64,000 nt of DNA from Solibacillus sp. FSL W7-1464. GTDB lineage: Bacteria; Bacillota; Bacilli; Bacillales_A; Planococcaceae. The notes beneath the pieces are model-generated. The model was not told the origin of the DNA. It saw nothing but the letters and a program-made list of their open reading frames with translations, and ran no database searches. Shown one piece after another: positions 40,027-48,655 of the stretch. Location of the stretch: the NCBI RefSeq assembly GCF_038004425.1, contig NZ_JBBORC010000001.1:969001-1033000 (forward strand), in the 5' to 3' direction. Position 1 is the first letter of the stretch, and each line of letters opens with the position of its first letter. Both the position numbers and the translations under genes were made by a program.

Positions 40027-40260
40027 ATGCAGCAGCTGATTGAAGCAATTGTGAAACCGTTAGTCGATTATCCGGAAGACGTTCGTATTGAGACGGACGA
40101 AACTTCAAATCGAGTTGTTTATAAGCTTTTTGTTCATCCAGAGGATCGAGGGAAAGTGATAGGCAAGCAAGGACGTGTTGCGAAGGCAATTCGTACGATT
40201 GTGTACTCAGCAGCGGGCGGCCACCAGAAGAAAAAGACATATGTCGATATATTGGATTAG
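40027..40260 (+). CDS. khpA: KhpA, KH-domain RNA-binding protein (YlqC)
   Basis: A 77-residue single KH domain protein. The RNA-binding loop is in VIGKQGRVAKAIRTI (about residues 44-58, GxxG as GKQG). In related Firmicutes KhpA pairs with KhpB (Jag) and affects cell length and RNA metabolism. CGGAGGTGG is upstream. It ends with a good terminator. Confidence 0.95.
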   Translation: MQQLIEAIVKPLVDYPEDVRIETDETSNRVVYKLFVHPEDRGKVIGKQGRVAKAIRTIVYSAAGGHQKKKTYVDILD

Positions 40261-40263
40261 TAA

Positions 40264-40299
40264 AAGAAGGGTGGCATTTTGCTAACCCTTCTTTTTTTG
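40264..40299 (+). terminator. Rho-independent terminator after khpA
   Basis: AAGAAGGGT pairs with ACCCTTCTT and eight T in all close the stem end and run on after it. Confidence 0.92.
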
Positions 40300-40314
40300 T
40301 TATGATAATGTTGT

Positions 40315-40430
40315 TTTCCGTTACGGTAGGAGTTTATTGCGGTTACCGTAGAAGCATTGTTCATGTGCTCCTGTCGCTCCGCTTTCGTCGCAAAGCAACA
40401 TTCAAATCAAAAGGCATTTGAATGTTACTT
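40315..40430. repeat. Dispersed repeat fragment with hairpins between khpA and rimM
   Basis: The 30 bases 40365-40394 (starting GTGCTCCTGTCGCT) match the inverse of 31567-31597 with one base missing and one substitution. On the left TACGGTA and TACCGTA form a hairpin (40322-40350); on the right a perfect 11-bp hairpin (AACATTCAAAT, 40397-40426) follows. GC-rich, unlike the flanks; no gene. Confidence 0.7.
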
Positions 40431-40504
40431 CGCCGCCTTCACTCCAAACAACGGTGTATATAAAAGTTATGTGGTAACAAATTATTATAAAAGGTGGAAT
40501 ATAC

Positions 40505-41026
40505 ATGGAATGGTTTAATGTAGGACGTATTGTGAATACACATGGTATTCGCGGAGAGCTGCGAATTTTATCGACAACAGACTTTGAAGAAGAACGTTTT
40601 GCGGTTGGATCCAAACTCGCGGCATTCAAAAAGGATGATAAAAAGCCGACTTGGGTAACGATCAGTTCATCCAGACGCCATAAAAACTTTATATTGGTGA
40701 CATTTGAAGGAATGGAAAACATTAATTTAGTGGAACCATTTAAAGAAGGCCTGTTAAAAGTATCGATGGATCAATTGGCGGAAGATGAGCTTGAAGATAA
40801 TGAATACTATCACTTTGAAATTAAAGATTGTGAAGTGTTTTCAGAAGAAGGCGAACTGATCGGCGTTGTTACCGATATTTTAGAGACGGGTGCAAACGAT
40901 GTATGGGAAGTTAAAGCCCAAAATGGTAAGAAGCACTACATTCCTTACATTGAGGATATCGTAAAAGATATTGATGTCGACGAAAAGAAAATCACTATTC
41001 ATGTAATGGAAGGTTTATTGGAATGA
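40505..41026 (+). CDS. rimM: 16S rRNA processing protein RimM
   Basis: A 173-residue 30S assembly factor that binds S19. N-terminal RimM beta-barrel: [19 protein letters not shown]-terminal PRC-barrel (about residues 95-172) with [37 protein letters not shown] lies upstream. It overlaps trmD by four bases. Confidence 0.96.
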   Translation: MEWFNVGRIVNTHGIRGELRILSTTDFEEERFAVGSKLAAFKKDDKKPTWVTISSSRRHKNFILVTFEGMENINLVEPFKEGLLKVSMDQLAEDELEDNEYYHFEIKDCEVFSEEGELIGVVTDILETGANDVWEVKAQNGKKHYIPYIEDIVKDIDVDEKKITIHVMEGLLE

Positions 41027-41751
41027 AGATACACGTATTAAGTTTATTTCCCGATATGTTCACAGGTGTGTTTGGGGCATCCATTTTAAAAAAGGCTCAG
41101 GAAAAAGGGGCAGTCGAGCTGGCAGTGACCGATATTCGGGAGTACAGTGAAAACAAGCACAAACAAGTGGATGATTACCCATACGGCGGCGGTGCGGGAA
41201 TGGTGTTAAAGCCGGAACCGATGTTTAAGGCGGTTGAAGCCATTACAGAAGGCCGCAAGCCCCGTGTTATTCTCATGTGTCCACAAGGCGCGCGTTTTAC
41301 GCAGAAGAAGGCTGAGGAGCTTGCAAAGGAAGAAGACTTAGTATTCCTTTGCGGACATTATGAAGGTTATGATGAACGCATAAGGGAGCATCTTGTAACA
41401 GATGAGATTTCGATCGGCGACTTTGTTTTGACAGGTGGAGAACTTCCTGCAATGACAGTCATCGATGCGGTTGTACGTTTATTGCCGGGTGTATTGGGTC
41501 AGGAAGATTCACATATTCAGGATTCATTTTCTACAGGATTGTTAGAACATCCTCATTACACACGTCCAGCTGATTTTAGAGGGATGAAAGTTCCGGATAT
41601 ACTTTTATCGGGCAATCATGCGAAAATCGATGCATGGCGTGAAGAACAGTCATTCAAACGGACACTGGAGCGTAGACCGGACTTATTGGAAGCGCTCGAA
41701 TTAACGGACAAGCAGCTGAAAATAATCGAAAAAATTAAAAGTGAAATGTAA
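41023..41751 (+). CDS. trmD: tRNA (guanine-37 N1) methyltransferase TrmD
   Basis: A 242-residue SPOUT-class methyltransferase that makes m1G37 in tRNA and prevents frameshifting. Motifs: [28 protein letters not shown] (about residue 51), [12 protein letters not shown] (about 109) and the knot [14 protein letters not shown] (about 131). ATGA overlap with rimM. Confidence 0.97.
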   Translation: MKIHVLSLFPDMFTGVFGASILKKAQEKGAVELAVTDIREYSENKHKQVDDYPYGGGAGMVLKPEPMFKAVEAITEGRKPRVILMCPQGARFTQKKAEELAKEEDLVFLCGHYEGYDERIREHLVTDEISIGDFVLTGGELPAMTVIDAVVRLLPGVLGQEDSHIQDSFSTGLLEHPHYTRPADFRGMKVPDILLSGNHAKIDAWREEQSFKRTLERRPDLLEALELTDKQLKIIEKIKSEM

Positions 41752-41762
41752 AGCAAAACTAC

Positions 41763-41791
41763 TTGCAAGCCTAAAATAATTATGGTAAGAT
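41763..41791 (+). promoter_or_regulatory. Putative promoter of rplS
   Basis: TTGCAA and TAAGAT spaced by 17 bases; the -10 is extended by TGG. It lies about 90 bases before rplS, so it would give a leader. Confidence 0.5.
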
Positions 41792-41797
41792 TCAGTT

Positions 41798-41857
41798 TGT
41801 GCTTCAATGTAAGCACTGAATTACGGTGTTCCGCTGTGGCTTGAATTAGCGTGCAAG
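41798..41857 (+). promoter_or_regulatory. Possible ribosomal protein L19 leader
   Basis: The rplS leader has a hairpin GTGCTT/AAGCAC, then CGGTGTTCCGC, then GTGCAAG just before the ribosome binding site. This resembles my memory of the L19 leader (autogenous control by L19) found in Firmicutes, mainly from GGTGTTCCGC and the closing TGCAAG. A covariance-model search (Rfam L19 leader) would settle it. Confidence 0.5.
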
Positions 41858-41882
41858 AGCATCTGTCTAAGGAGAGAAAACA

Positions 41883-42227
41883 ATGTCAAACATTATTACA
41901 GAGATCACTAAAGATCAATTACGTTCAGACTTACCTACATTCAAACCAGGTGATACAGTTAAGGTACACGTTAAAATCGTAGAGGGTACTCGTGAGCGTA
42001 TCCAATTGTTCGAAGGTGTAGTTATTAAACGTCGTGGTGGCGGAATTAGCGAAACTTTCACAGTACGTAAAATTTCTTACGGTGTTGGTGTAGAGCGTAC
42101 TTTCCCAGTACACACTCCAAAAATCGCTAAGTTAGAAGTAATCCGTAAAGGTAAAGTACGTCGTGCTAAACTTTACTACTTACGTAACTTACGTGGTAAA
42201 GCTGCTCGTATTAAAGAAATTCGATAA
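41883..42227 (+). CDS. rplS: 50S ribosomal protein L19
   Basis: A 114-residue ribosomal protein at the 30S-50S interface. [29 protein letters not shown] and [15 protein letters not shown] are family signatures. AAGGAGAG precedes the ATG. It has its own promoter and leader, then a terminator. Confidence 0.98.
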   Translation: MSNIITEITKDQLRSDLPTFKPGDTVKVHVKIVEGTRERIQLFEGVVIKRRGGGISETFTVRKISYGVGVERTFPVHTPKIAKLEVIRKGKVRRAKLYYLRNLRGKAARIKEIR

Positions 42228-42238
42228 GAACTTTTTAG

Positions 42239-42270
42239 AAGGGGGCTTGTATCTACAAGTCCCTTTCTTT
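42239..42270 (+). terminator. Rho-independent terminator after rplS
   Basis: A 13-bp stem with two G-U pairs (AAGGGGGCTTGTA with TACAAGTCCCTTT) followed by a T-rich tail. Confidence 0.85.
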
Positions 42271-42351
42271 CTTTAAATTAAAAACTGTGTATTAACATGT
42301 GATTTTGACAATAAACTATAGATAATCTGATGTAATATATAGACTGGATTT

Positions 42352-42380
42352 TTGCTTGATATACATATTTCGTATACAAT
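42352..42380 (+). promoter_or_regulatory. Putative promoter of signal peptidase gene
   Basis: TTGCTT and TACAAT spaced by 17 bases, 29 bases before the GTG start. The -10 is good, the -35 weak. Confidence 0.45.
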
Positions 42381-42408
42381 AAATGTGATGAGCAAGGGGG
42401 ATAGCTAC

Positions 42409-42972
42409 GTGGAAAAAACTGAAAAAGAAAAAAATGAGCTGTGGGAATGGACAAAAGCTCTACTGATCGCATTTGCGATTGCAGCATTTATTCGTTACTT
42501 TTTATTTACACCGATTGTAGTAGACGGGGATTCAATGATGCCTACCCTTGAAAATGGTGATCGTATGATCGTCAACAAATTCAGCTATAAAATCGGCGAA
42601 CCCGAGCGTTTTGACATCGTCGTATTCCACGCACCTGAACAAAAGGACTATATTAAACGTGTCATCGGTGTTCCAGGGGATTTTGTAGAATATAAGGATG
42701 ACCAATTATACATTAATGGTGAACCAATCGACGAACCATATTTAGACGCGTACAAAGCAGAAATAAGCGAAGGTAATTTAACCGGCGACTTCTCGCTGAA
42801 AGATATCGATCCGTCACTCGATGTGATCCCGGAAGGCTATGTATTTGTAATGGGCGATAACCGTCGCTTCAGTAAAGACAGCCGCCATATCGGAATCGTC
42901 GAACAGAAAGAAATTATCGGCAATACAAGCATCATTTTCTGGCCATTAAACGAAATTGAGATTGTAAAGTAA
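42409..42972 (+). CDS. Type I signal peptidase
   Basis: A 187-residue membrane protease that removes signal peptides of exported proteins. One N-terminal transmembrane helix (about residues 13-33) anchors it. The catalytic Ser is in DGDSMMPTLENGDRM (about 42), the catalytic Lys in YIKRVIGVPGD (about 83), and VMGDNRRFSKDSR is box E. The start is GTG 42409 after AAGGGGGA; an upstream ATG at 42388 lacks a site. It is SipS/SipT-like; which paralogue cannot be decided. Confidence 0.95.
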   Translation: MEKTEKEKNELWEWTKALLIAFAIAAFIRYFLFTPIVVDGDSMMPTLENGDRMIVNKFSYKIGEPERFDIVVFHAPEQKDYIKRVIGVPGDFVEYKDDQLYINGEPIDEPYLDAYKAEISEGNLTGDFSLKDIDPSLDVIPEGYVFVMGDNRRFSKDSRHIGIVEQKEIIGNTSIIFWPLNEIEIVK

Positions 42973-43043
42973 TATTTAGCGATTTTAATCAATAGATGAG
43001 GATGACATATTTAATTGTTATAGCAGTTGATAAGGGGAGGCGA

Positions 43044-43112
43044 GTTGATTTCGCCTTCTCATTTATCAAGTCGTTGGTTGCGGAAAGCGTCCGACCTGTA
43101 ATGGAAATCAAC
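43044..43112. repeat. Short dispersed repeat fragment between sipS and rbgA
   Basis: Inverted repeats GTTGATTTC (43044-43052) and GAAATCAAC (43104-43112) bound a 69-base segment with GCGGAAAGCGTCCGACC. I recall similar sequences (GTTGATTTCC...GCTTTCCGC) as the end of a widespread Bacillaceae intergenic repeat; not verified here. No gene. Confidence 0.55.
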
Positions 43113-43163
43113 CCCCATATTTGATGAAGGATTATTTATCACAATAAATATTAAATATTGTCT

Positions 43164-43198
43164 AAAATGAGGGGGCAGTTTAAACTCCTCATTTTTTT
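43164..43198 (+). terminator. Rho-independent terminator upstream of rbgA
   Basis: AAAATGAGGGG pairs with CTCCTCATTTT (one G-U) and a T run follows; probably ends the signal peptidase transcript. Confidence 0.8.
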
Positions 43199-43239
43199 GT
43201 TGAAAATAGAAGTACGTAATTTACAGGAGGTTATACATT

Positions 43240-44193
43240 ATGACAATTCAATGGTTCCCGGGACATATGGCAAAGGCACGCCGCCAAGTATCGGAAAGTT
43301 TAAAGCTTGTCGATATCATTTTTGAGCTGGTCGATGCACGTTTACCGTTATCTTCACGTAATCCGATGATCGATGAAGTCATCCATCAAAAACCGCGCCT
43401 GCTCGTTTTAAATAAACAAGATATGGCCGATGAGCAGGAAACACGCCGCTGGATTCAATATTTCGCCGACAGAGGCTTTAAAGCAGTAGCAATTAACTCA
43501 TTGGAAGGTAAAGGCTTACAGGCGGTCACAAAAGCCGCACAGGAGATTCTGGCGGATAAATGGGAGCGCATGAAGTCTAAAGGAATGAAGCCGCGTGCCA
43601 TCCGAGCAATGATCGTCGGTATTCCGAATGTCGGGAAATCAACTTTAATTAACCGTTTAGCGAAGAAAAACCTTGCGAAAACAGGTAATATGCCAGGTGT
43701 GACGAAAGCGCAGCAATGGATCAAAGTCGGAAAAGAAATCGAACTTCTGGATACACCAGGAATTTTATGGCCGAAGTTTGAAGATCAGGAAGTCGGCTAC
43801 AAGCTTGCTTTAACAGGTGCGATTAAGGATACGATTATGAACATGGAAGATCTTGCTGTATATGGCCTGCGTTTTTTAGAAACACACTATCCGAATCGCA
43901 TGGAAGAACGGTATAACATTTCTTCTGTATCGAAAGAGCTTGTCGAGACATTTGATGCAATCGGGAAATTGCGCCGTGTATTTGGACAAGGCGGGGAGAT
44001 TGACTATGATCAGGTATCCGTATTAATCGTACGCGACATTCGTGAACAGAATCTGGGGAAACTGACATTTGATTTTGTTTCCGAGCAACTTGAAAAAGAG
44101 AAGCTGGAAGAAGCGATCGCCCTTGAAAACGAAGAGCGCCGGAAAAAAACAGCCGCGCTGAATCGCCAGAAAAAGCAAGAAAACAACGAATAA
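43240..44193 (+). CDS. rbgA: Ribosome biogenesis GTPase RbgA (YlqF)
   Basis: A 317-residue circularly permuted GTPase needed for late 50S assembly. Order: [12 protein letters not shown] at the start, G4 NKQDMAD (about residue 55), P-loop [14 protein letters not shown] (about 127), then [10 protein letters not shown] (about 170). The C-terminal ANTAR-like domain binds rRNA; the tail is rich in Lys/Glu/Arg and makes it some 35 residues longer than the B. subtilis protein. CAGGAGG lies upstream. Confidence 0.96.
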   Translation: MTIQWFPGHMAKARRQVSESLKLVDIIFELVDARLPLSSRNPMIDEVIHQKPRLLVLNKQDMADEQETRRWIQYFADRGFKAVAINSLEGKGLQAVTKAAQEILADKWERMKSKGMKPRAIRAMIVGIPNVGKSTLINRLAKKNLAKTGNMPGVTKAQQWIKVGKEIELLDTPGILWPKFEDQEVGYKLALTGAIKDTIMNMEDLAVYGLRFLETHYPNRMEERYNISSVSKELVETFDAIGKLRRVFGQGGEIDYDQVSVLIVRDIREQNLGKLTFDFVSEQLEKEKLEEAIALENEERRKKTAALNRQKKQENNE

Positions 44194-44201
44194 AGAATGG
44201 C

Positions 44202-44235
44202 AAAACCTTTTTCATTTATTTGAGAAAGGTTTTTT
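44202..44235 (+). terminator. Rho-independent terminator after rbgA
   Basis: AAAACCTTTTTC pairs with GAGAAAGGTTTT and a T run follows. Confidence 0.85.
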
Positions 44236-44295
44236 CTTTTATAATAAGAAAAGTAGACGATATAACAGTAAGATTGAGAGATTTGAGGACTTGAA

Positions 44296-45069
44296 ATGAA
44301 AACAATTAAAGAGATTACAGAAGTATTGAAAACAGCAGCACAAATCGAACCATGGATGGATTTGATAGCGAAGGATGAACGGGCAGGCGTTCAAAAAGCA
44401 TGGAAACAATTTCAAAAACGTCTGGAAAAGATAGAGGCGCTCCAACAAGCACATAATGAAAAGCTGCTATTTGACGCAAGCTATTTACCATATGAAGATG
44501 CGTATATCGCGGGAACAGATGAAGCCGGGCGCGGGCCGCTTGCAGGACCTGTCGTAACTGCGGCTGTAATATTGCCGAATCACTGCCAGGAACTGCTTGG
44601 TGTAAACGACTCTAAACAATTATCAAAAGAAAAGCGCAATGACTTTGCTGAAAGAATAAAAAAACATGCATTGTATTATGCGGTTCATTTTCAAAGTGCC
44701 GAAGAAATTGATCGCCTCAACATATATGAAGCAACACGACAGTCGATGTTAAAAAGTATCGAAGCACTTGAAGTTACACCGAATTTCATATTGGCCGATG
44801 CGATGAGCCTTTCGACGTCGATTCCGCAAGCATCTATCATAAAGGGGGATGCACGCAGCCTGGCGATCGCGGCAGCGTCCATTTTAGCGAAAACGGCACG
44901 TGACGACTATATGGAGAAGCTGGATACCGAATATCCGCAATACGGCTTTGCCCAGCATGCAGGGTACGGAACAAAACAGCATCTGGAAGCAATCGCGCAA
45001 TATGGACCTACAGATCATCACCGAAAAACATTTGAACCGATTAAATCAATGCTTCAAAGAAGGGAGTAA
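44296..45069 (+). CDS. rnhB: Ribonuclease HII
   Basis: A 257-residue endonuclease that cuts RNA in RNA-DNA hybrids and removes misincorporated ribonucleotides. The first catalytic Asp and Glu are in GTDEAGRGPLAGP (about residue 74); VNDSKQLSKEKR, then ILADAMSL with Asp (about 167) and KGDARSLAIAAASILAK follow. The N-terminal 70 residues are the helical extension seen in Bacilli. The frame end GRE overlaps the ribosome site of the next gene. Confidence 0.96.
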   Translation: MKTIKEITEVLKTAAQIEPWMDLIAKDERAGVQKAWKQFQKRLEKIEALQQAHNEKLLFDASYLPYEDAYIAGTDEAGRGPLAGPVVTAAVILPNHCQELLGVNDSKQLSKEKRNDFAERIKKHALYYAVHFQSAEEIDRLNIYEATRQSMLKSIEALEVTPNFILADAMSLSTSIPQASIIKGDARSLAIAAASILAKTARDDYMEKLDTEYPQYGFAQHAGYGTKQHLEAIAQYGPTDHHRKTFEPIKSMLQRRE

Positions 45070-45073
45070 CGGC

Positions 45074-46996
45074 ATGAACTTCTCATCGTTTAATGCAATC
45101 CAAACAAATAATTCGCAGCAAATAACAGCAAATCAGCCATTAACATTAAAGCAAGATCAAGTATTGCATGGGACGATTAAACAGCTCTACCCAAATCAAA
45201 TGGCGGAAGTCCAAGTAGGGAATCAAAAGTTTATGGCAAAGCTGGAAGTTCCATTAAAGCAAGGCGATGCACACTTTTTTCAAGTGACAGCGACAAATCC
45301 GCAAACAGAATTAAAAGTCGTTACTGGGCCGATGTCACCATCAATGACAGCCGGACAGCAAATATCCCAGCTGCTTGAAACGATGAATTTGCCGAAATCG
45401 AATGAAATGCAGCAAGTACTTTCGCATTTTGTGAAAGCCCAGCTTCCACTTGCGAAGGAACAGCTCCTTGCCGCGGAAAGCTTGATGAAAAACTTGCCTG
45501 CCGGAGTGGATAAAAGTAATGCTCTTCAAGCACTGCAGCGTATGGTTGAGTTGAAAATGCCTTTTACGAACACTGTATTTCAAGCATTGACTCAAGGAAT
45601 CAAAACAGATGGCATGTCGGCAAATTTGGCGAATTTAGCGCAGCTCCTGGCAAATCAGCCTGGCGGAAATGAAGCGGTGAAATCATCGCTATTACAGCAA
45701 ATTGACCAGCTGGCAAAGCCGTTGAACAATGAAACAGGCGGTATTCTCCTTGCACGGGCGACCCAAAATTTACTGGATAATAATGCGCCTGTGGCAACGA
45801 AACTTCAATCGCTGACGGTATTGAAGGACGCAGGAATATTACCGCAAAATGCAACATTGCAAAATTGGCAAACGGTAAACCAGCAAGGGAACCAACAGTC
45901 CATGAACCCGATACAGTCAGCTGCAGCACCGCTGTTAAAAGAAGCGGGTCCAATGCTTCAGCAGCTCGGGCAAACGAGCCCTGAACAAATAAAACCGATG
46001 CTAGAGCAAGTAAAAGCATGGGTCAATAATGAAAGCTTATTATCGCCAACGCAAAAACAGCAAGTTCAGCAGTTATTAACGCGTTTTGAACAAATTCCGG
46101 CCTCAAAGCAGGCAGTCGAAGCATTGGTAAACCAAATGCGTCAGCAACTGACAAATGCATACAGTGAAAATGTGACTACACGGCTGTTTGTGCAAAATGA
46201 TCAGGGCATCTCCGCAAAGGATCAATTGCTTACATTACTGAAGCCGGATGCGAATTTACCGGTTGCAGATCAGCTCCTGCGCAATTTAGTGAAAGTGACT
46301 GCCGATAGTCCGCAGCAATTGATGCAAAGTACTCTTACGCAAGCGGAAGGCCAAGTACAGGCAGCAGTTGATAGTCGTGCGATGGAACAGGCCATCAAAA
46401 CTGTTTTGAAAGGTCTCGGTGTCAGCTATGAGGCGACACTGGCAAATAAGGCTGGAGATATTCAGGCAGTCGCACAGCAAATAAAGCCTCAATTACTGGG
46501 GCTTCTTCAAGATGTCCAAACACCGGTCGCAATAAAAGATGCTGCTGAAGTGGTGATGGCCAGACTAAATGGAATGCAGCTCACTTCCGGTGAAAATGGT
46601 CATCAGCATCAGCTGGTAATGCAAGTGCCGTTGGATTTTTTCGGCAAGAAAATGGATGCCACACTGCAATGGAACGGCCGCATGAAAGAAGATGGAAAAA
46701 TTGATGCCAATTTTGCGCGCATCCTATTTTATTTAAGTATGGAAACATTGCAGCAAACGGTAATTGATATGCAAGTACAAAACCGTGTTGTCACAATTAA
46801 TGTATATAATGATATGCCAAATTTAGATTCGTTGGCGACTTCGCTGAAAGGAACATTAAAGGCGGGGTTGCTGGAAAAAGAATATACATTATCCGGATTG
46901 TTTATCAAACCATTTAAAGAGCAAGGAGAAAAAACTTTCACAAAACTGTCGAATCAGCCAGAAGATGAGCAAGGAGGGGTGGATTTTCGCGTATGA
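45074..46996 (+). CDS. Flagellar hook-length control (FliK)-like protein, YlqG type
   Basis: A 640-residue protein with no signal peptide and very rich in Gln, Leu and Asn (about 45 to 560), with many QQL/QLL repeats. The last 150 residues (LVMQVPLDFFGKKMDATLQWNGRM, then DANFARILFYLSMETLQQ and VVTINVYND) resemble the C-terminal domain of FliK-type hook-length proteins. The B. subtilis counterpart at this place is YlqG, of unknown role. ATG 45074 follows GGGAG; the frame is open upstream inside rnhB. The next gene overlaps by four bases and encodes an FlhB-tail-like protein, so the two probably work together. No experimental role is claimed. Confidence 0.7.
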   Translation: MNFSSFNAIQTNNSQQITANQPLTLKQDQVLHGTIKQLYPNQMAEVQVGNQKFMAKLEVPLKQGDAHFFQVTATNPQTELKVVTGPMSPSMTAGQQISQLLETMNLPKSNEMQQVLSHFVKAQLPLAKEQLLAAESLMKNLPAGVDKSNALQALQRMVELKMPFTNTVFQALTQGIKTDGMSANLANLAQLLANQPGGNEAVKSSLLQQIDQLAKPLNNETGGILLARATQNLLDNNAPVATKLQSLTVLKDAGILPQNATLQNWQTVNQQGNQQSMNPIQSAAAPLLKEAGPMLQQLGQTSPEQIKPMLEQVKAWVNNESLLSPTQKQQVQQLLTRFEQIPASKQAVEALVNQMRQQLTNAYSENVTTRLFVQNDQGISAKDQLLTLLKPDANLPVADQLLRNLVKVTADSPQQLMQSTLTQAEGQVQAAVDSRAMEQAIKTVLKGLGVSYEATLANKAGDIQAVAQQIKPQLLGLLQDVQTPVAIKDAAEVVMARLNGMQLTSGENGHQHQLVMQVPLDFFGKKMDATLQWNGRMKEDGKIDANFARILFYLSMETLQQTVIDMQVQNRVVTINVYNDMPNLDSLATSLKGTLKAGLLEKEYTLSGLFIKPFKEQGEKTFTKLSNQPEDEQGGVDFRV

Positions 46997-47286
46997 CCGA
47001 AAAAAAATATGTGCGAAAAGAAGCGATTGCCCTTTCCTATGATCCGCAAAAAAGCAATGGTCCGACAATCGTCGCAAAAGGCAAAGGGAAAATTGCGGAA
47101 AATATATTAGAGAAAGCAGCGATGCATGAAGTACCTGTTTATGAAGACCCGAACCTGGTAGAGCTGTTAGGGCAGCTCGATTTGAACACATCAATCCCGG
47201 AAGAACTTTACCAGGCGGTTGCAGAAGTTTTTGCTTTTATATATCACTTGGACGAAAAACAGAGGTTAACATTTAAAAATAAATAA
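46993..47286 (+). CDS. FlhB C-terminal-domain-like protein (YlqH/FlhX type)
   Basis: A 97-residue protein similar to the cytoplasmic C-terminal domain of the flagellar export switch FlhB, without the membrane part. YVRKEAIALSYDPQ, then VAKGKGKIAENILEKAAMHEVPVYEDPNLVELLGQLDLNTSIPEELYQAVAEVFAF is the FlhB_C pattern. The autocleavage NPTH motif of FlhB is replaced by NGPTIVAKG, so self-cleavage is not expected. It starts in an ATGA overlap with the FliK-like gene. B. subtilis has the pair as ylqG-ylqH. Confidence 0.85.
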   Translation: MTEKKYVRKEAIALSYDPQKSNGPTIVAKGKGKIAENILEKAAMHEVPVYEDPNLVELLGQLDLNTSIPEELYQAVAEVFAFIYHLDEKQRLTFKNK

Positions 47287-47315
47287 TCGGTGTTTTTCAA
47301 TTTTATGTAGAGAAT

Positions 47316-47330
47316 ATCTTTCCGAAAATT
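47316..47330. promoter_or_regulatory. Possible CodY box upstream of sucC
   Basis: ATCTTTCCGAAAATT matches the CodY consensus AATTTTCWGAAAATT at 12 of 15 positions, about 145 bases before sucC. AT-rich DNA gives such matches by chance at times. Confidence 0.35.
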
Positions 47331-47396
47331 AGAAAATATCTATACAAAGAATATTTTGACATAAAGCAAACTAAAAACTGTTTGTGTGACAAATAT

Positions 47397-47407
47397 AGAC
47401 ATTGTCT
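47397..47407. promoter_or_regulatory. Palindrome in sucC promoter region
   Basis: AGACATTGTCT is a perfect inverted repeat ten bases before TATAAA (47417). It could be an operator; the binding protein is unknown. Confidence 0.3.
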
Positions 47408-47473
47408 GAATAATTGTATAAAATAGATTATGTTAGTAGAATAATTTCCAAATGTCCGATGGGAGGATGTATC

Positions 47474-48655
47474 ATGAATATCCATGAGTATCAAGGGAAA
47501 GAGATATTAAGACAATACGGTGTAGCGGTTCCAAGAGGGAGTGTCGCGTTTTCACCAGACGAAGCAGTAAAAGCAGCAAAAGAGCTAGGTTCAAACGTAA
47601 CAGTAGTAAAAGCACAAATTCATGCAGGGGGCCGCGGTAAAGCGGGGGGCGTTAAAATTGCTAAAAACCTCGATGAAGTTCGCTCTTTCTCGAAAGAATT
47701 GTTAGGCAAAATTTTAGTAACTCACCAAACTGGTCCAGACGGTAAAGAAGTTAAGCGTCTTTATATAGAAGAGGGTTCGGACATTAAAAAAGAGTATTAC
47801 TTAAGTTTAGTATTAGACCGTGCAACTTCTAGAGTCGTAATGATGGGTTCTGAAGAAGGCGGTATGGATATTGAAGAGGTAGCCGAGACAAATCCGGAAA
47901 AAATCTTCAAAGAAGTAATTGATCCGGTTACAGGATTAAATGCTTTCCAGGCACGACGCATGGCATTCAATATGAATATCCCTGCTAAGCTAGTAAATAA
48001 AGCAGTAGGATTAATGCTTGGTATTTACAAAGCATTCATCGACAAAGATGCATCGACAGTAGAAATCAACCCGCTAGTTGTAACAGGTGATGATCAGGTA
48101 GTGGCGCTTGATGCAAAATTCAACTTTGATGCAAACGCTTTATATCGTCACAAAGATATCGTAGAATTACGCGATTTCGATGAAGAAGATCCAAAAGAAA
48201 TTGAAGCATCTAAGTATGATTTAAGTTATATTTCGCTGGACGGCAATATCGGCTGTATGGTAAATGGTGCAGGTCTTGCCATGGCGACGATGGATACGAT
48301 TAGTTACTACGGCGGATCACCCGCAAACTTCCTTGATGTTGGGGGCGGTGCGACAGCTGAAAAAGTAACAGAAGCTTTTAAAATTATTTTATCAGACAAA
48401 AATGTTAAAGGAATTTTCGTTAACATTTTTGGCGGAATCATGAAGTGTGACATCATTGCAAAAGGTGTTATTACGGCTGCAAAAGAAGTTGGTTTAGCGG
48501 TTCCGTTAGTAGTGCGTTTGGAAGGGACAAACGTGGAGCTAGGTAAAAAGTTATTAAATGAATCTGGTTTAAATATTGTGGCAGCCGACTCAATGGCAGA
48601 CGGCGCACAAAAAATCGTGAAATTAGTTGAAGCTGAAGGCGGGGTAATGGCATGA
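47474..48655 (+). CDS. sucC: Succinyl-CoA synthetase, beta subunit
   Basis: A 393-residue subunit of the ADP-forming succinate-CoA ligase of the citric acid cycle. The ATP-grasp N-terminal part starts [17 protein letters not shown] and has [17 protein letters not shown] (about residue 45). The C-terminal part has [20 protein letters not shown] and [15 protein letters not shown] (about 325). GGGAGGATG lies upstream. The frame is open to 47414, which is too long for the family. Confidence 0.97.
   Translation: MNIHEYQGKEILRQYGVAVPRGSVAFSPDEAVKAAKELGSNVTVVKAQIHAGGRGKAGGVKIAKNLDEVRSFSKELLGKILVTHQTGPDGKEVKRLYIEEGSDIKKEYYLSLVLDRATSRVVMMGSEEGGMDIEEVAETNPEKIFKEVIDPVTGLNAFQARRMAFNMNIPAKLVNKAVGLMLGIYKAFIDKDASTVEINPLVVTGDDQVVALDAKFNFDANALYRHKDIVELRDFDEEDPKEIEASKYDLSYISLDGNIGCMVNGAGLAMATMDTISYYGGSPANFLDVGGGATAEKVTEAFKIILSDKNVKGIFVNIFGGIMKCDIIAKGVITAAKEVGLAVPLVVRLEGTNVELGKKLLNESGLNIVAADSMADGAQKIVKLVEAEGGVMA

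Noticed and set aside
42388-42408. ATG 42388 as signal peptidase start
   Set aside because: No ribosome site before it; GTG 42409 has AAGGGGGA at a good distance and gives the family's usual length.
44900-45073. Longer start for the FliK-like gene inside rnhB
   Set aside because: The open frame extends there, but the part is out of frame inside the conserved C-terminus of rnhB and lacks a ribosome site; ATG 45074 has GGGAG.
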